A stretch of 64,000 nucleotides of DNA. Source: Asticcacaulis sp. ZE23SCel15 (GTDB lineage: Bacteria > Pseudomonadota > Alphaproteobacteria > Caulobacterales > Caulobacteraceae). Below are positions 30,237-39,340 of this stretch, one piece after another; position 1 is the stretch's first letter; each line of letters opens with the position of its first letter. A program made the translations under genes and the position numbers. The notes under the pieces are model-generated. The model saw only the letters and a list, made by a program, of their open reading frames with translations. It made no database searches and was not told the origin of the DNA. The stretch is taken from positions 3,085,001 through 3,149,000 of the forward strand of contig NZ_CP130044.1 in assembly GCF_030505395.1 (NCBI RefSeq), given 5' to 3'.

Positions 30237-30792
30237 AATGATGTCTGTGTTTTCTAAGAAACCTACGCCGGAAGGCTGATAACATCTTACCTTCTTTTTT
30301 AAGAAGCAATCGTTCTGTGCGCAGGATTTGCTGCCAGAAGATCGAAAATATGGGCGGATTTTTCCGCAATAATTTCCGCAGCGGCATGATCCAGTTAGGA
30401 TGCGAGCGCTTGAGTTCCATAAACTTGCGCTTCGTCCAGTAGGAGTTGCGCATCATGATGATTAGACCCGCAATCGACAGTGGCATGCCCATAGGCCCCG
30501 GCAGCGGCGCAATCAGAATCCCCAGCAGAACCAAAGAACCGCCCGCAGCAATCAGAACAGGCTTCAATATCCGGCTTAAGAGACTGCGGGGTTTAATATT
30601 GAGCCGCGCTTTAGCCGCCTTTTCAATCTCGCGTAAAACCCGCTTGGACAATTTAGGCTTACGCGTTTTGAAAATATCCTGAAAAAACGACCGCTTGGCT
30701 TTGGGCTGATGACGCGCACGTTCCCTCGTCCGTCCTTTAGGAACGGCGACGGGCAGGATACCCGTGGAGGAGCTGTCGTTCGGCGCGGTCAT
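30235..30792 (-). CDS. Putative transmembrane protein with PGPGW-like motif
   Basis: This 185-aa very basic protein has one hydrophobic hairpin (about residues 75-118: ILKPVLIAAGGSLVLLGILI, then APLPGPMGMPLSIAGLIIMM) followed by NSYWTKRKFMELK. The PLPGPxGxP turn followed by an arginine-rich tail resembles small PGPGW membrane proteins. Both ends are rich in Lys and Arg. I chose the ATG at 30792, with GGA 7 nt upstream; an ATG at 30798 and a TTG at 30807 are alternatives. The function is unknown. Confidence 0.75.
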   Translation of the reverse strand: MTAPNDSSSTGILPVAVPKGRTRERARHQPKAKRSFFQDIFKTRKPKLSKRVLREIEKAAKARLNIKPRSLLSRILKPVLIAAGGSLVLLGILIAPLPGPMGMPLSIAGLIIMMRNSYWTKRKFMELKRSHPNWIMPLRKLLRKNPPIFSIFWQQILRTERLLLKKEGKMLSAFRRRFLRKHRHH

Positions 30793-30923
30793 CAACATAT
30801 CCGGCAAATCAGGTTATGGGATCATACGCCCCATATGGGCGCATAGGCCCTTAGAGTAAAGGCAGTGGCGCGGCGTTTTCATGTCTTTCGTGATCAACTT
30901 AGGTAAGAAATTGATACTGTGAT

Positions 30924-30956
30924 AAAAAAGACCCCGGCACATCGTACCGAGGTCTA
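30924..30956 (-). terminator. Terminator of the glycine cleavage operon
   Basis: On the minus strand AGACCTCGG and CCGGGGTCT form a 9-bp stem (one U-G pair) with a 7-9-nt loop followed by TTTTTT. It lies about 50 bp after the gcvPB stop codon. Confidence 0.85.
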
Positions 30957-31008
30957 AATCTATATCATAATGCTCTAAAAATTAATTGTTACAAACAGTT
31001 AAGACGCC

Positions 31009-32568
31009 TTAACCATAGGTCAACTTGGGTTGACGCGCCGCCTTGGTTTCGTCCAGTCGTCGTGTAGGCGCCAGATGCGGGGCGTTTTTAAAGCGCACAA
31101 CATCATCCGTATTGTTCTTGGTGGCCAAGGCTGCAGCCGCCAAAGCCCGAAGCGTTTCAATAAAGCGATCGAGTTCAGCCTTTGATTCGGTTTCGGTCGG
31201 CTCAATCAGCATGGCGCCGTGCACAACCAACGGGAAATACATGGTCATGGGGTGGAAACCCTCATCGATCATCGCCTTGGCGAAATCGAGCGTGGTCACC
31301 TGCGTCCCCTCCAGCCATTTGTCATCGAACAGGGCTTCGTGCATACACGGCCCATCCGGGAACGGCACGCTCATGATGTCCTGCAACGATGCCTTGATGT
31401 AGTTGGCATTGAGCACGGCGTCTTCCGCCACCTGACGCAGGCCGTCAGAACCGTGGCTCAGCATATAGGTCAGCGCGCGGACATACATGCCCATCTGACC
31501 ATGAAACGCACACATGCGGCCAAAGTTAGCTGCGGAGGCGTCCTCACCAAACTCTTCCAGCACATAGCCGTTGCCAGAGTTAACCACCCACGGCGTCGGT
31601 GCATAGGCCGCTAAGGCCTCAGACAGCACCACAGGGCCAGCCCCCGGCCCGCCCCCACCATGCGGCGTCGAAAAGGTCTTATGCAGGTTAATGTGCATGG
31701 CATCGACCCCCAGATCACCGGGACGTACCCGGCCGACAATGGCGTTGAAATTTGCGCCGTCGCAGTAGAAGTAAGCCCCGGCGTCATGGATCAGTTTGGC
31801 AATCTCAACGATATCACGCTCAAACAGCCCGCAGGTGTTAGGGTTGGTTAGCATGATCGCGGCGACATCATCGGTAATCTTGGATTTCAGGTCCGCAAGG
31901 TCAACCCGCCCATCGGAGGTTTGGGCGATTTCCCGCACGCTGTAGCCGACAAAGGCGGCCGTTGCCGGATTGGTGCCGTGCGCTGAGGATGGCACCAGCA
32001 CCGTGCGGCGATGGCCCTGCCCCTTGGCTTCGTGGGCAGCCTTGATGGACAATAGCCCGCACAGTTCACCATGCGCGCCTGCCTTGGGCGACAAGGCCAC
32101 CGCCGGCATGCCCGTCAGAGTCTTAAGCCAGTGCGCCAGCGTATCCATAAGCTCCAGCGCACCCTGTACGGTCGAGGTCGGTTGCAGCGGATGGATATCG
32201 CCAATTCCCTCCAGCCGCGCCATCTTTTCGTTCAGGCGCGGGTTATGCTTCATGGTACACGACCCCAGCGGATAGAGCGCCAGATCAATGGCGTGGTTCT
32301 TTTGGCTCAGGCGCACATAATGGCGCATGGCCTCTGGCTCAGTCAGACCCGGCAAGCCCAGATCATCGCCGCGCACCAGATCACCGAGATCCGATGGGGA
32401 TATGTCTATGTCTGCGAAATCAACGCCCGTGCGGGTGTAATCCTTCTTCTCGAATATCAGGCGCTCATATTGCAGCAGCCCTTTACCGCCAGTAAGCGAC
32501 TTAAACTCAGTTGAGGTTTCAGCGGTATCTTCCGGGCGGGTCGGACGGCCAACAGCATTCATGGACAT
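31009..32568 (-). CDS. gcvPB: Glycine dehydrogenase (decarboxylating) subunit 2
   Basis: This subunit of the split P-protein carries pyridoxal phosphate. It decarboxylates glycine and passes the aminomethyl group to lipoyl-GcvH. The 519-aa protein has the PLP-lysine motif NLHKTFSTPHGGGGPG, and HGELCGLLSIKAAH and SSAHGTNPATAA as family landmarks. Two ATGs (32568 and 32562) are possible starts. The gene begins 1 bp after the gcvPA stop, so the two halves are translated in step. Confidence 0.97.
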   Translation of the reverse strand: MSMNAVGRPTRPEDTAETSTEFKSLTGGKGLLQYERLIFEKKDYTRTGVDFADIDISPSDLGDLVRGDDLGLPGLTEPEAMRHYVRLSQKNHAIDLALYPLGSCTMKHNPRLNEKMARLEGIGDIHPLQPTSTVQGALELMDTLAHWLKTLTGMPAVALSPKAGAHGELCGLLSIKAAHEAKGQGHRRTVLVPSSAHGTNPATAAFVGYSVREIAQTSDGRVDLADLKSKITDDVAAIMLTNPNTCGLFERDIVEIAKLIHDAGAYFYCDGANFNAIVGRVRPGDLGVDAMHINLHKTFSTPHGGGGPGAGPVVLSEALAAYAPTPWVVNSGNGYVLEEFGEDASAANFGRMCAFHGQMGMYVRALTYMLSHGSDGLRQVAEDAVLNANYIKASLQDIMSVPFPDGPCMHEALFDDKWLEGTQVTTLDFAKAMIDEGFHPMTMYFPLVVHGAMLIEPTETESKAELDRFIETLRALAAAALATKNNTDDVVRFKNAPHLAPTRRLDETKAARQPKLTYG

Positions 32569-32569
32569 C

Positions 32570-33910
32570 TTAGAGCACCTCTTTCAGAGCGGCGACAAAG
32601 GCGCTCATATCAGTATCAGAAACGGTTTCAGTGACGGCAATAATCAGGTGATTATCAAACGCCGCATCCTTGTGCAGGCGCGTAAATGGCACCCCTCCCA
32701 GAATGCCCTTGGCGGCCAGGGTTTCGACGACCTCAGCAGCCGACTTAGGCAGCTTAATTGTGAACTCGTTGAAGAAACGCGGCGTCAAAATATCCACACC
32801 CGCTATCGACGCCAGTTGGTCTTTCAGAGCATGGGCTTTGGCGTAATTGATCTTGGCAACCCGCTTAAGCCCTTCCTGACCCAACAGGCTCATGTGGATG
32901 CTGAAGGCCAGCGCACAAAGACCTGAATTGGTACAGATATTGGAGGTCGCCTTATCGCGGCGGATGTGCTGCTCGCGCGTCGATAGCGTCAGCACAAAGC
33001 CGCGCTCACCATCCGCATCGACAGTTTCTCCGCACAGACGCCCCGGCATTTGACGCAGGTACTTTTCCTTGGCGGCAAACAGACCGACATAGGGCCCGCC
33101 AAACGACAGCGGGACGCCAATGGACTGGCCCTCGACGGCGACAATATCGGCGCCCATCTCACCGGGCGATTTCAACAAGCCCAGCGACATGACTTCGGTG
33201 ACCACCACGATCAACAAGGCGCCCGCGGCTTGCGCCGCTTCGGCAATCTGGGTCAGGTCAGTCGCCGTACCAAACACGTTCGGTGTCTGCACGACCACGC
33301 AGGCCGTGTCTTTGTCGATATGCTTCAACACCTCGGCTTCGGCATCAACCGCAGGCGTCAGGGCCTCAGTCTCCATACCTACCGCATGGGCCAGAGTCTC
33401 GACCGTATGGGTATAATGCGGGTGCAGACCGCCGGACATGACCGCCTTATTGCGCTTGGTGATACGCTGCGCCATCAGCACGCCTTCGGCGGCGGCCGTT
33501 GAGCCATCATAGAGCGAGGCATTGGCCACAGGCATTCCAGTAAGGCGCGCCACTTGAGTTTGGAACTCGAACAGAACCTGTAACGTGCCTTGCGCGATTT
33601 CCGGCTGATAGGGCGTGTAGCTGGTCAGGAACTCGGACCGTTGAATGATGTGATCAACCGTTGACGGGACGTGGTGGCGATAGGCGCCTGCTCCGACAAA
33701 AAACGGTACACGCGACGGGCTGAGGTTTTTCGCCGCCATCGCTTTGATCTGCGCCTCGACCTCCATTTCACCGGCATAGCGCGGCAGATTAACCGGCGCG
33801 GTCAGACGCGCCGAAGCCGGCACATCGACAAACAGATCATCAACGGATTTAGCGCCAATCGTGGCCAGCATTTGGGCCCGATCGGCCTCATTCAACGGTA
33901 AATATCTCAT
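32570..33910 (-). CDS. gcvPA: Glycine dehydrogenase (decarboxylating) subunit 1
   Basis: This is the N-terminal half of the split P-protein, which forms a heterotetramer with GcvPB. The 446-aa protein begins [19 protein letters not shown] and contains the family segments [14 protein letters not shown] and [17 protein letters not shown] typical [14 protein letters not shown] motif near residue 135 is present. It sits between gcvH and gcvPB with 7 bp and 1 bp spacings. Confidence 0.97.
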   Translation of the reverse strand: MRYLPLNEADRAQMLATIGAKSVDDLFVDVPASARLTAPVNLPRYAGEMEVEAQIKAMAAKNLSPSRVPFFVGAGAYRHHVPSTVDHIIQRSEFLTSYTPYQPEIAQGTLQVLFEFQTQVARLTGMPVANASLYDGSTAAAEGVLMAQRITKRNKAVMSGGLHPHYTHTVETLAHAVGMETEALTPAVDAEAEVLKHIDKDTACVVVQTPNVFGTATDLTQIAEAAQAAGALLIVVVTEVMSLGLLKSPGEMGADIVAVEGQSIGVPLSFGGPYVGLFAAKEKYLRQMPGRLCGETVDADGERGFVLTLSTREQHIRRDKATSNICTNSGLCALAFSIHMSLLGQEGLKRVAKINYAKAHALKDQLASIAGVDILTPRFFNEFTIKLPKSAAEVVETLAAKGILGGVPFTRLHKDAAFDNHLIIAVTETVSDTDMSAFVAALKEVL

Positions 33911-33917
33911 AATACCC

Positions 33918-34283
33918 TTACAGCGTAGAGAGGAAGGCTTCGTAGGCGTCGCGATCCATCAGAGCCTCGACCTGAGCCGCATCCGACAACTTGATTTTCG
34001 CCAGCCAGCCCGTGCCTTCGGGGGCCGCATTGATGACTTCGGGGCTGCTGGACAGTTCATCATTGGCGGCAATGACTTCGCCCGATATAGGCGCATAGAC
34101 GTCAGATGCCGCCTTGACGCTTTCGACGACGGCGAAGCTGTCGCCCTGATTTACGGTTTTGCCGACTTCTGGCAGTTCAACGAAGACAACATCGCCCAAG
34201 GCATCGGCGGCATAGGCCGATATACCGACCAGAGCCGTATCGCCTTCGACCAGTACCCATTCGTGATCTTTGGTAAAGCGCAT
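33918..34283 (-). CDS. gcvH: Glycine cleavage system H protein
   Basis: This lipoyl carrier shuttles the aminomethyl group between the P, T and L proteins. The 121-aa protein has the lipoylation lysine Lys57 in [15 protein letters not shown]. The N-terminus [18 protein letters not shown] is typical. It lies in the gcvT-H-PA-PB operon under a glycine riboswitch. No lpd gene is nearby; the L protein is presumably shared and encoded elsewhere. Confidence 0.98.
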   Translation of the reverse strand: MRFTKDHEWVLVEGDTALVGISAYAADALGDVVFVELPEVGKTVNQGDSFAVVESVKAASDVYAPISGEVIAANDELSSSPEVINAAPEGTGWLAKIKLSDAAQVEALMDRDAYEAFLSTL

Positions 34284-34309
34284 GAGAAAACCCCTATAAG
34301 AATTTGAAA

Positions 34310-35437
34310 TTAATTTGATTTTTTACGGTGATAGCCGTTTTTGATAAACGGCAAGCCAACTATGGTACACGGATAAGCCTTGCCACGCACATCCCAGGTC
34401 AGGTTAGTCCCGACCTCAGAAAAAGCTGGCGGCACATAGCCCAAGGCGATCAGACCACCTGCTGACGGCGAAGGGCCGCCAGAGGTAATATAACCAATCT
34501 CTTCGCCAGCTTCATTGAGGATTTTGGCCCCTTCGCGAGCGGGAGGGCCCGCCTCACCTTTCAAGGCCACGCGCACGCGCGTCAAACCACCATCAAGCTC
34601 AGGTTTCAGGCGGCCAAAGCCCAAAATATCACCGGCCTCCAAGCGTGATTTTGACATGGCAAAACCGAGATTTGCCTCAGCCAGACTGTAACCCGTATCC
34701 ATTTCGTGGCCATAGAGCGGCATCCCGGCCTCCAGGCGCAAACTGTCGCGGGCGCCAAGGCCTATGGGCTTTACGACCGGATCAGACAGCAAAGCATCCC
34801 ACAGTTCCGCGACCTGGTTTTCATGGACCGAAATTTCAAAACCATCTTCGCCGGTATAGCCGGAGCGGGAAATATAAACCGTATGCCCCTGCCAGGTAAA
34901 AGTGCCGCAATCCATAAAGTACATATCGCACGCCGCCGGAATGAGGTTTGCCATAACCTCTTTGGCTTTGGGGCCTTGCAGCGCCAAAAGGGCACGGTCG
35001 CTCAGGATCTCCAGCGACGTATCACCCTTAAGGTTGCGGCCGATATAGGCAAAATCCTGATCCTTACAGCCGGCATTGACCACCAGAAACAAGCCGTCAG
35101 CTTCCGGGCGCGACACCATCAGATCGTCAAGAATGCCTGAATTATCATTGAGCAGCAGGGAATATTTTTGGCGGCCAGCTTTTAACACTTTGAAATCGGT
35201 CGGCGTCAGCGCCTCAAGCGTGGCGATGGCGTCCTTGCCTTTAAGCCGGGCCTGCCCCATGTGCGACACATCGAACAGACCACATTCGGCGCGCGTCCAT
35301 TTATGTTCCCCCAGCACGCCGTCATACTGCACCGGCATGGCGTAACCGGCAAACGGCACCATGCGTGCGCCCAGATCAACGTGGCGCTGATAAAGACGGG
35401 TATATTTCAGGGTCTCAGTGTTTGGGGTGTCAGCCAT
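34310..35437 (-). CDS. gcvT: Glycine cleavage system aminomethyltransferase (T protein)
   Basis: The T protein transfers the methylene group from lipoyl-GcvH to tetrahydrofolate and releases ammonia. The 375-aa protein has [28 protein letters not shown] and the C-terminal [22 protein letters not shown] placed the start at the ATG at 35437 (MADTPNTE) with GAGG upstream; a TTG at 35443 has less support. It is the first gene after the tandem glycine riboswitch. Confidence 0.97.
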   Translation of the reverse strand: MADTPNTETLKYTRLYQRHVDLGARMVPFAGYAMPVQYDGVLGEHKWTRAECGLFDVSHMGQARLKGKDAIATLEALTPTDFKVLKAGRQKYSLLLNDNSGILDDLMVSRPEADGLFLVVNAGCKDQDFAYIGRNLKGDTSLEILSDRALLALQGPKAKEVMANLIPAACDMYFMDCGTFTWQGHTVYISRSGYTGEDGFEISVHENQVAELWDALLSDPVVKPIGLGARDSLRLEAGMPLYGHEMDTGYSLAEANLGFAMSKSRLEAGDILGFGRLKPELDGGLTRVRVALKGEAGPPAREGAKILNEAGEEIGYITSGGPSPSAGGLIALGYVPPAFSEVGTNLTWDVRGKAYPCTIVGLPFIKNGYHRKKSN

Positions 35438-35465
35438 GAGCAAACCTCGGTCAACAGGCGCGAAT

Positions 35466-35501
35466 GCGGGATCACAGAACGATGCATAGTTCTGCCCCCG
35501 C
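35466..35501 (-). promoter_or_regulatory. Expression-platform hairpin of the glycine riboswitch
   Basis: On the minus strand CAGAAC and GTTCTG form a stem, extended by GCGGG and CCCGC on either side with a small internal loop. The 5' side overlaps the 3' strand of P1 of aptamer II (CAGCG), so pairing could switch with ligand binding. It is 28 bp from the gcvT start. There is no T run, so translational control or an anti-terminator arrangement is inferred. Confidence 0.5.
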
Positions 35502-35644
35502 TGTCCATTGAACCTGAGAGATTTCAGCCTTTAAGATTTAAAGGCCTTGCTCCTTCGGCGGATCGTCAAAACTAGTGGCGCATTTTTAAGCGAAAAACCG
35601 GTATCCACTTTTTCGCAAAATGCTCAGACGATCACTTTCCAGCG
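35499..35644 (-). ncRNA. Glycine riboswitch, aptamer II (with enlarged P2)
   Basis: Minus-strand reading shows the conserved core pieces: CGCTGGAAAG (P1 5' side and GGAAAG), GCCGAAGGAGCAAGG, CTCTCAGG and ATGGACAGCG (P1 3' side, CGCTG with CAGCG). P3 is a perfect 8-bp stem, GCCTTTAA with TTAAAGGC. P2 is GATCGTC paired with GACGATC, but its loop holds about 60 nt including a dispersed palindromic repeat (35580-35623). Together with aptamer I this is the tandem arrangement that controls gcv operons. Confidence 0.88.
35580..35623 (-). repeat. Dispersed palindromic repeat, copy 1 (inside the riboswitch)
   Basis: This 44-bp element has nested inverted arms: outer GCATTTT/AAAATGC and inner GCGAAAAA/TTTTTCGC around GTGGATACCGG. 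It shares the pattern GAAAAGTG-N-CGGTTTTC-AAAATGCGC with copy 2 at 54716-54758. Such short hairpin elements are dispersed in many alphaproteobacterial genomes. This copy forms the extra arm on P2 of glycine aptamer II. Confidence 0.7.
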
Positions 35645-35650
35645 TTTAGC

Positions 35651-35740
35651 ATATCGTGCGGTCCATTGTGCCTGAGCGTTTCCGGGGCGGTTGCGCCTTC
35701 GGCGTTGCGAGTCACCCCGCAATCTCTCCCGCATGATATA
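35651..35740 (-). ncRNA. Glycine riboswitch, aptamer I
   Basis: On the minus strand P1 is ATATCATGCGG paired with CCGCACGATAT (one mismatch in 11). GGGAGAG follows, then P2 (TTGCG/CGCAA), the core GCCGAAGGCGCAACC, then CTCAGGCACAATGGACC. These are the conserved elements of the gcvT-type glycine aptamer. A 6-nt linker separates it from aptamer II. It starts about 40 bp after the stop codon of the NYN gene on the same strand, so the gcv promoter must lie within or just upstream of that gap. Confidence 0.88.
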
Positions 35741-35780
35741 TCTCGCTTGTGCGATAAGCCTGACCAAGAGTCAAGCGGCG

Positions 35781-36554
35781 TCAGCCGTTGTTGACGATCA
35801 TTTTAAGGTGACCCTTTTCGCGCAATTCTGGCGGGTCATAGGCTTCTGGTCGTTCAATCACCTTGGGCGGCGCCAAAAGCTTCTTTTTATGACGCACAGC
35901 AGCGGGCAAAAGTGAGGCTTCCAGATGCTCCCGCTCAATTTCGATATGAGCGTCAGCGTATAATAATATGTGTTTATTCGGAAAACGTCCCGGCGGTGAG
36001 ACCAGAACCAGCTTCTTTTTCGGAAAGCGCTCTTTGAGGTAGCGTGCCGTGGCTGCATGGTCACCATCAGCGGTCACCAGATAGCAGACATCAAACAGAT
36101 TATCTTCGGCATCGGCGGCAATCGATAGCGCCAGATTGACATCCCCCTGCTTCTCTATCGACAGGTGCCAGGTGTGCCCGCAAGAATTACAGCCATCCAG
36201 CGCCGACACAAAATGCCCCATGCGCGCCACGACCCCGCGCGCTTTCAGTGCTTGCATATAGTCATCATGTCGCTTCATTTTGGTCTTTGACTGCGGACGA
36301 AAGGCTGAACACCACACGACACGCTTGACCACTTCATCCGCCGGGGCCAACGCCCGTCCTAAAGCCTTAAGGTCTAACCATTTCAGGTAGGGTCGTTTAT
36401 AGGCATCAACGGCGTGATAGAGGTTGAAACCATCATAATAGATAGCCGCACGCTTACGGAAAAACGGTAGCGACCAACCTTTTTCAGTATCGAGGCTTTT
36501 GTCCAGCCGTCTGTTTTTATTATGATTGGACATATTCGGACTTAACCACCCCAT
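35781..36554 (-). CDS. NYN (LabA/DUF88-type) domain protein, putative RNase
   Basis: NYN domains are PIN-like nucleases acting on RNA. The 257-aa protein has the domain-defining YYDGFNLYHAVDA near residues 38-50, with the metal-binding Asp, and VCYLVTADGDHAATARYL further on. A CNSC plus His cluster in the middle (GCNSCGHTWH) could bind zinc. The C-terminus is basic. An in-frame ATG at 36533 (MSNHNKN) may be the true start. It has no operon partner; the gcv riboswitch follows downstream. Confidence 0.82.
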   Translation of the reverse strand: MGWLSPNMSNHNKNRRLDKSLDTEKGWSLPFFRKRAAIYYDGFNLYHAVDAYKRPYLKWLDLKALGRALAPADEVVKRVVWCSAFRPQSKTKMKRHDDYMQALKARGVVARMGHFVSALDGCNSCGHTWHLSIEKQGDVNLALSIAADAEDNLFDVCYLVTADGDHAATARYLKERFPKKKLVLVSPPGRFPNKHILLYADAHIEIEREHLEASLLPAAVRHKKKLLAPPKVIERPEAYDPPELREKGHLKMIVNNG

Positions 36555-36623
36555 TAACCCGCGGTTAAGTATTGCCCGATGTTTACGCCCTTGTCAGCAG
36601 CTTTCGTGTAACACCGTGCATAT

Positions 36624-37514
36624 TTAGCTAAGGGTGCAAGCCCTGACCCAAGTTTGTGGATATTTTTCGATCAGACGCTCGGCCAGACTATGCGCATCAT
36701 TAAGCGTGTCGCACAGGGCAAAACAGGTAGCACCTGAACCCGACAATCTGGCCATACGGGTTTCAGGCTCGTCACCGAGACTCGTCAGAAGATCGCCTAT
36801 CTGCGGATGCAGATGAACAGCGGGCGCTTCCAGATCATTGCGCGTTTCGGATAGCGCGTGGAGCAACTGATCAATATTGATGATGGAGCGAAACGGCGCG
36901 ATGGCTTCAATCGGGGCAAATTGGCCAAGCCTGTCATACTGACCGTAAACTGCCGGAGTTGAACAGGCTATACCCGGATTGATCAATACGGCCGGAACGG
37001 CGGGCAAGGAGAGCTTCGTCAATCGTTCCCCGTATCCTTCGGCCAAAGCGGGTTGGGCCCATAGGCACATGGCACCATCAGCGCCCGTGGTCGCCGCAAT
37101 GGCTTCGAGTGCCCCATCCGTCATGTCAGGCGCATAATGGGCGCGCAAGAGTTGCAGAACCGCCCCCGCATCCGCCGAACCGCCCCCAAGCCCTGACGCG
37201 ACTGGCAAATTCTTCGTCAGGTGAATATCGTGCCGATCAATATTGACACCCGTCACCGTTTCAAAGCGACGCACCGCCTTAAGGATAAGATTACTATCAT
37301 CGGTCGGCACCCCGTCGGCAAAGGGGCCATCGCAGGTCAACCTTGGTGCCTCCGCCACGCTTTTAGGGCGCAAGGCGACTTTATCTCCGACATCTGCAAA
37401 CATGACAAGGCTCTGTAGCGGATGATAGTTTTTAGAATCTGGAGCCGCCACATGCAGGTACAGATTGACCTTGGCGCGCGCCAGAATTGTCAGAGAAGGC
37501 GATATATCAGTCAT
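36624..37514 (-). CDS. ispE: 4-diphosphocytidyl-2-C-methyl-D-erythritol kinase
   Basis: This GHMP-family kinase phosphorylates the 2-hydroxyl of CDP-ME in the non-mevalonate isoprenoid pathway. The 296-aa protein begins with ARAKVNLYLHV and has the ATP-binding glycine loop PVASGLGGGSADAGAV near residues 105-120. The C-terminal LSGSGATCFALCD motif is also typical. It starts 5 bp after the stop of the upstream TPR gene, so the two are probably co-transcribed. Confidence 0.96.
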   Translation of the reverse strand: MTDISPSLTILARAKVNLYLHVAAPDSKNYHPLQSLVMFADVGDKVALRPKSVAEAPRLTCDGPFADGVPTDDSNLILKAVRRFETVTGVNIDRHDIHLTKNLPVASGLGGGSADAGAVLQLLRAHYAPDMTDGALEAIAATTGADGAMCLWAQPALAEGYGERLTKLSLPAVPAVLINPGIACSTPAVYGQYDRLGQFAPIEAIAPFRSIINIDQLLHALSETRNDLEAPAVHLHPQIGDLLTSLGDEPETRMARLSGSGATCFALCDTLNDAHSLAERLIEKYPQTWVRACTLS

Positions 37515-37519
37515 AGATC

Positions 37520-39298
37520 TCAGGGCTTAGTAGTCACGACCTTGGCGGGTGCCGGCGCATCGACCGAAGCCACGCTGTTCTTGGCCTTAACCTCAGTATC
37601 ACCGAGTTTTTGTTTGACCGAGGCCAGTTGCTTTTCGCTGGCGCCCTCAAGCGTCAAGACGCGCTGCCACTGATATCGCGCCTCATCGCCACGCCCCAGC
37701 GCGCGGTAAACATCGCCCAGATGCTCATTCACTTCCGGGTCAGACGGTTCCAGCAAAATAGCCTGTTCGATCCAGTCAAGCGCCTGATCATACTCACCGA
37801 GACGGTAGTAGCCCCACCCCAGTGAATCCATCATGGCCCCGGACTTCGGATCAGCCTCCAGGGCTTTTCGAACCAGTTCCATGCCGTCCTTGACGTGCAT
37901 GTTGCGCTCGATCCAGCCGTAGCCCAGAAAATTCAGCACTTCAGGCCGGTCAGGCGCCAAGGCCTTAGCCTTTTTGACGGCACTTTCGGCCATGTCCCAC
38001 TGCCCTAACTGGTCATAAAGGACGGCCTGCATGAACCAGGCCTGCCATGTAAAGTCGCCGTCACCATAGGTTTTGACGCGATCACGGATCAGATCGAGGC
38101 CAGATTGATATTTGCTTTGGGCGCGCAGGATGTCCGCCATCTGAACCGTAAGATCAAGATTTTGCGGATCAGCCTTGGAAAGGTTAGCTAAAATCTCAAA
38201 GGCCTGATCTTTTTGATCGTGGTCATTGAGGCTCCACGCCAGACGCATCCGGGCCTCACGATAGAACGGCGAATTGGGCTCAATTTCAGCCCATACCTTC
38301 TGCGCGGAATTAAAATCACGCATCTTACCGTGGATCTGCCCCAGCAAAATCTTGGCCCGATCCTGATCCGGATTGAGATAGAGCGATAACCGCAGCGACG
38401 TCAGGGCCATCTCAACCTGCTGTTCAGTCAGATACAAGGTGGCCGACATGAATAACGTATCGGCAATGCCCTGCTTGAGGCTGGGTAGCGGCGGCTTATC
38501 CGAACTGCCGGACTGAATACGTATGATCGATTGTTCTGTCAGGACATCCGGAGAAAGGGCGGCGATATCCTGATAGATTTTCAGCGCTTCGTCCTTGCGG
38601 CCCCGTCGCTCCAGAAACGCACCGTAGCTGGGTCCAAAGAAAACGCCGACAGCCCCCGGCTGATAAAGCTCCTTATAGAGCGCTTCGGCCTCATCGGTCT
38701 TGCCACGAATTTCAGATAAGACAGCCTGATCCAGCGCCCCAAACAGTGACAACAGCCGGTCACGCGACTGCGGGGCCCCAGACAGGGCCTGATCCCATTT
38801 GCCGTCGAGGGCATATACCCACGGCCTAAGCAAGGCACCGGTGCGGTTCTGTGATTGCAGGGCCAGCATTTCGTCAAGCGCTTCACCGGCTTTTGCCGGT
38901 TTATTGGCCTTGATGTAATCAACGGCCACCACCAAGTCACCCAAGGCCTGAATGTAGCGCGGGCTCTCAGAATTGGTTGGCCGAGAGGAAACTGCATAGT
39001 CAATATCACCACTCAAAAGGGCGGCAATAAAGGCTTTTTCTCTAAGGCTTTCATTCAAGGGATCGGCCTTGGCGGCCGAAATCAGCGACTCCGCGGCAAC
39101 CATGGTATCACCGCGCGACACAGCGTATTTGCCGACCAGATATTCGCCGTAAGCGCTGTTGGGTGAAGCTTTCGCGAACTTCACCCGTCCCTCACCCGCA
39201 GGTGCCGCCAATACCGGATTTGCACTCAGTATACCCGCCGTTAATAACAGGCCCGCCCCCAACGAATTACGTGAAAAGCGCGGCAGTATCTGATCCAT
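37520..39298 (-). CDS. Secreted TPR-repeat protein
   Basis: This 592-aa protein has a signal peptide (cleavage probably after PVLA, residue 31) followed by many tetratricopeptide-type helices over the whole length. The clearest units are in the C-terminal third (ALAPDRPEVLNFLGYGWIER, then MMDSLGWGYYRLGEYDQALD, then DPEVNEHLGDVYRALGRGDE). The likely role is periplasmic or envelope protein-protein interaction; the partner is unknown. It is co-directional with ispE, 5 bp away. Confidence 0.9.
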   Translation of the reverse strand: MDQILPRFSRNSLGAGLLLTAGILSANPVLAAPAGEGRVKFAKASPNSAYGEYLVGKYAVSRGDTMVAAESLISAAKADPLNESLREKAFIAALLSGDIDYAVSSRPTNSESPRYIQALGDLVVAVDYIKANKPAKAGEALDEMLALQSQNRTGALLRPWVYALDGKWDQALSGAPQSRDRLLSLFGALDQAVLSEIRGKTDEAEALYKELYQPGAVGVFFGPSYGAFLERRGRKDEALKIYQDIAALSPDVLTEQSIIRIQSGSSDKPPLPSLKQGIADTLFMSATLYLTEQQVEMALTSLRLSLYLNPDQDRAKILLGQIHGKMRDFNSAQKVWAEIEPNSPFYREARMRLAWSLNDHDQKDQAFEILANLSKADPQNLDLTVQMADILRAQSKYQSGLDLIRDRVKTYGDGDFTWQAWFMQAVLYDQLGQWDMAESAVKKAKALAPDRPEVLNFLGYGWIERNMHVKDGMELVRKALEADPKSGAMMDSLGWGYYRLGEYDQALDWIEQAILLEPSDPEVNEHLGDVYRALGRGDEARYQWQRVLTLEGASEKQLASVKQKLGDTEVKAKNSVASVDAPAPAKVVTTKP

Positions 39299-39340
39299 CA
39301 GGTAAAACTTTCAACGACAGGTGTGCAACTGTGCTCACCA

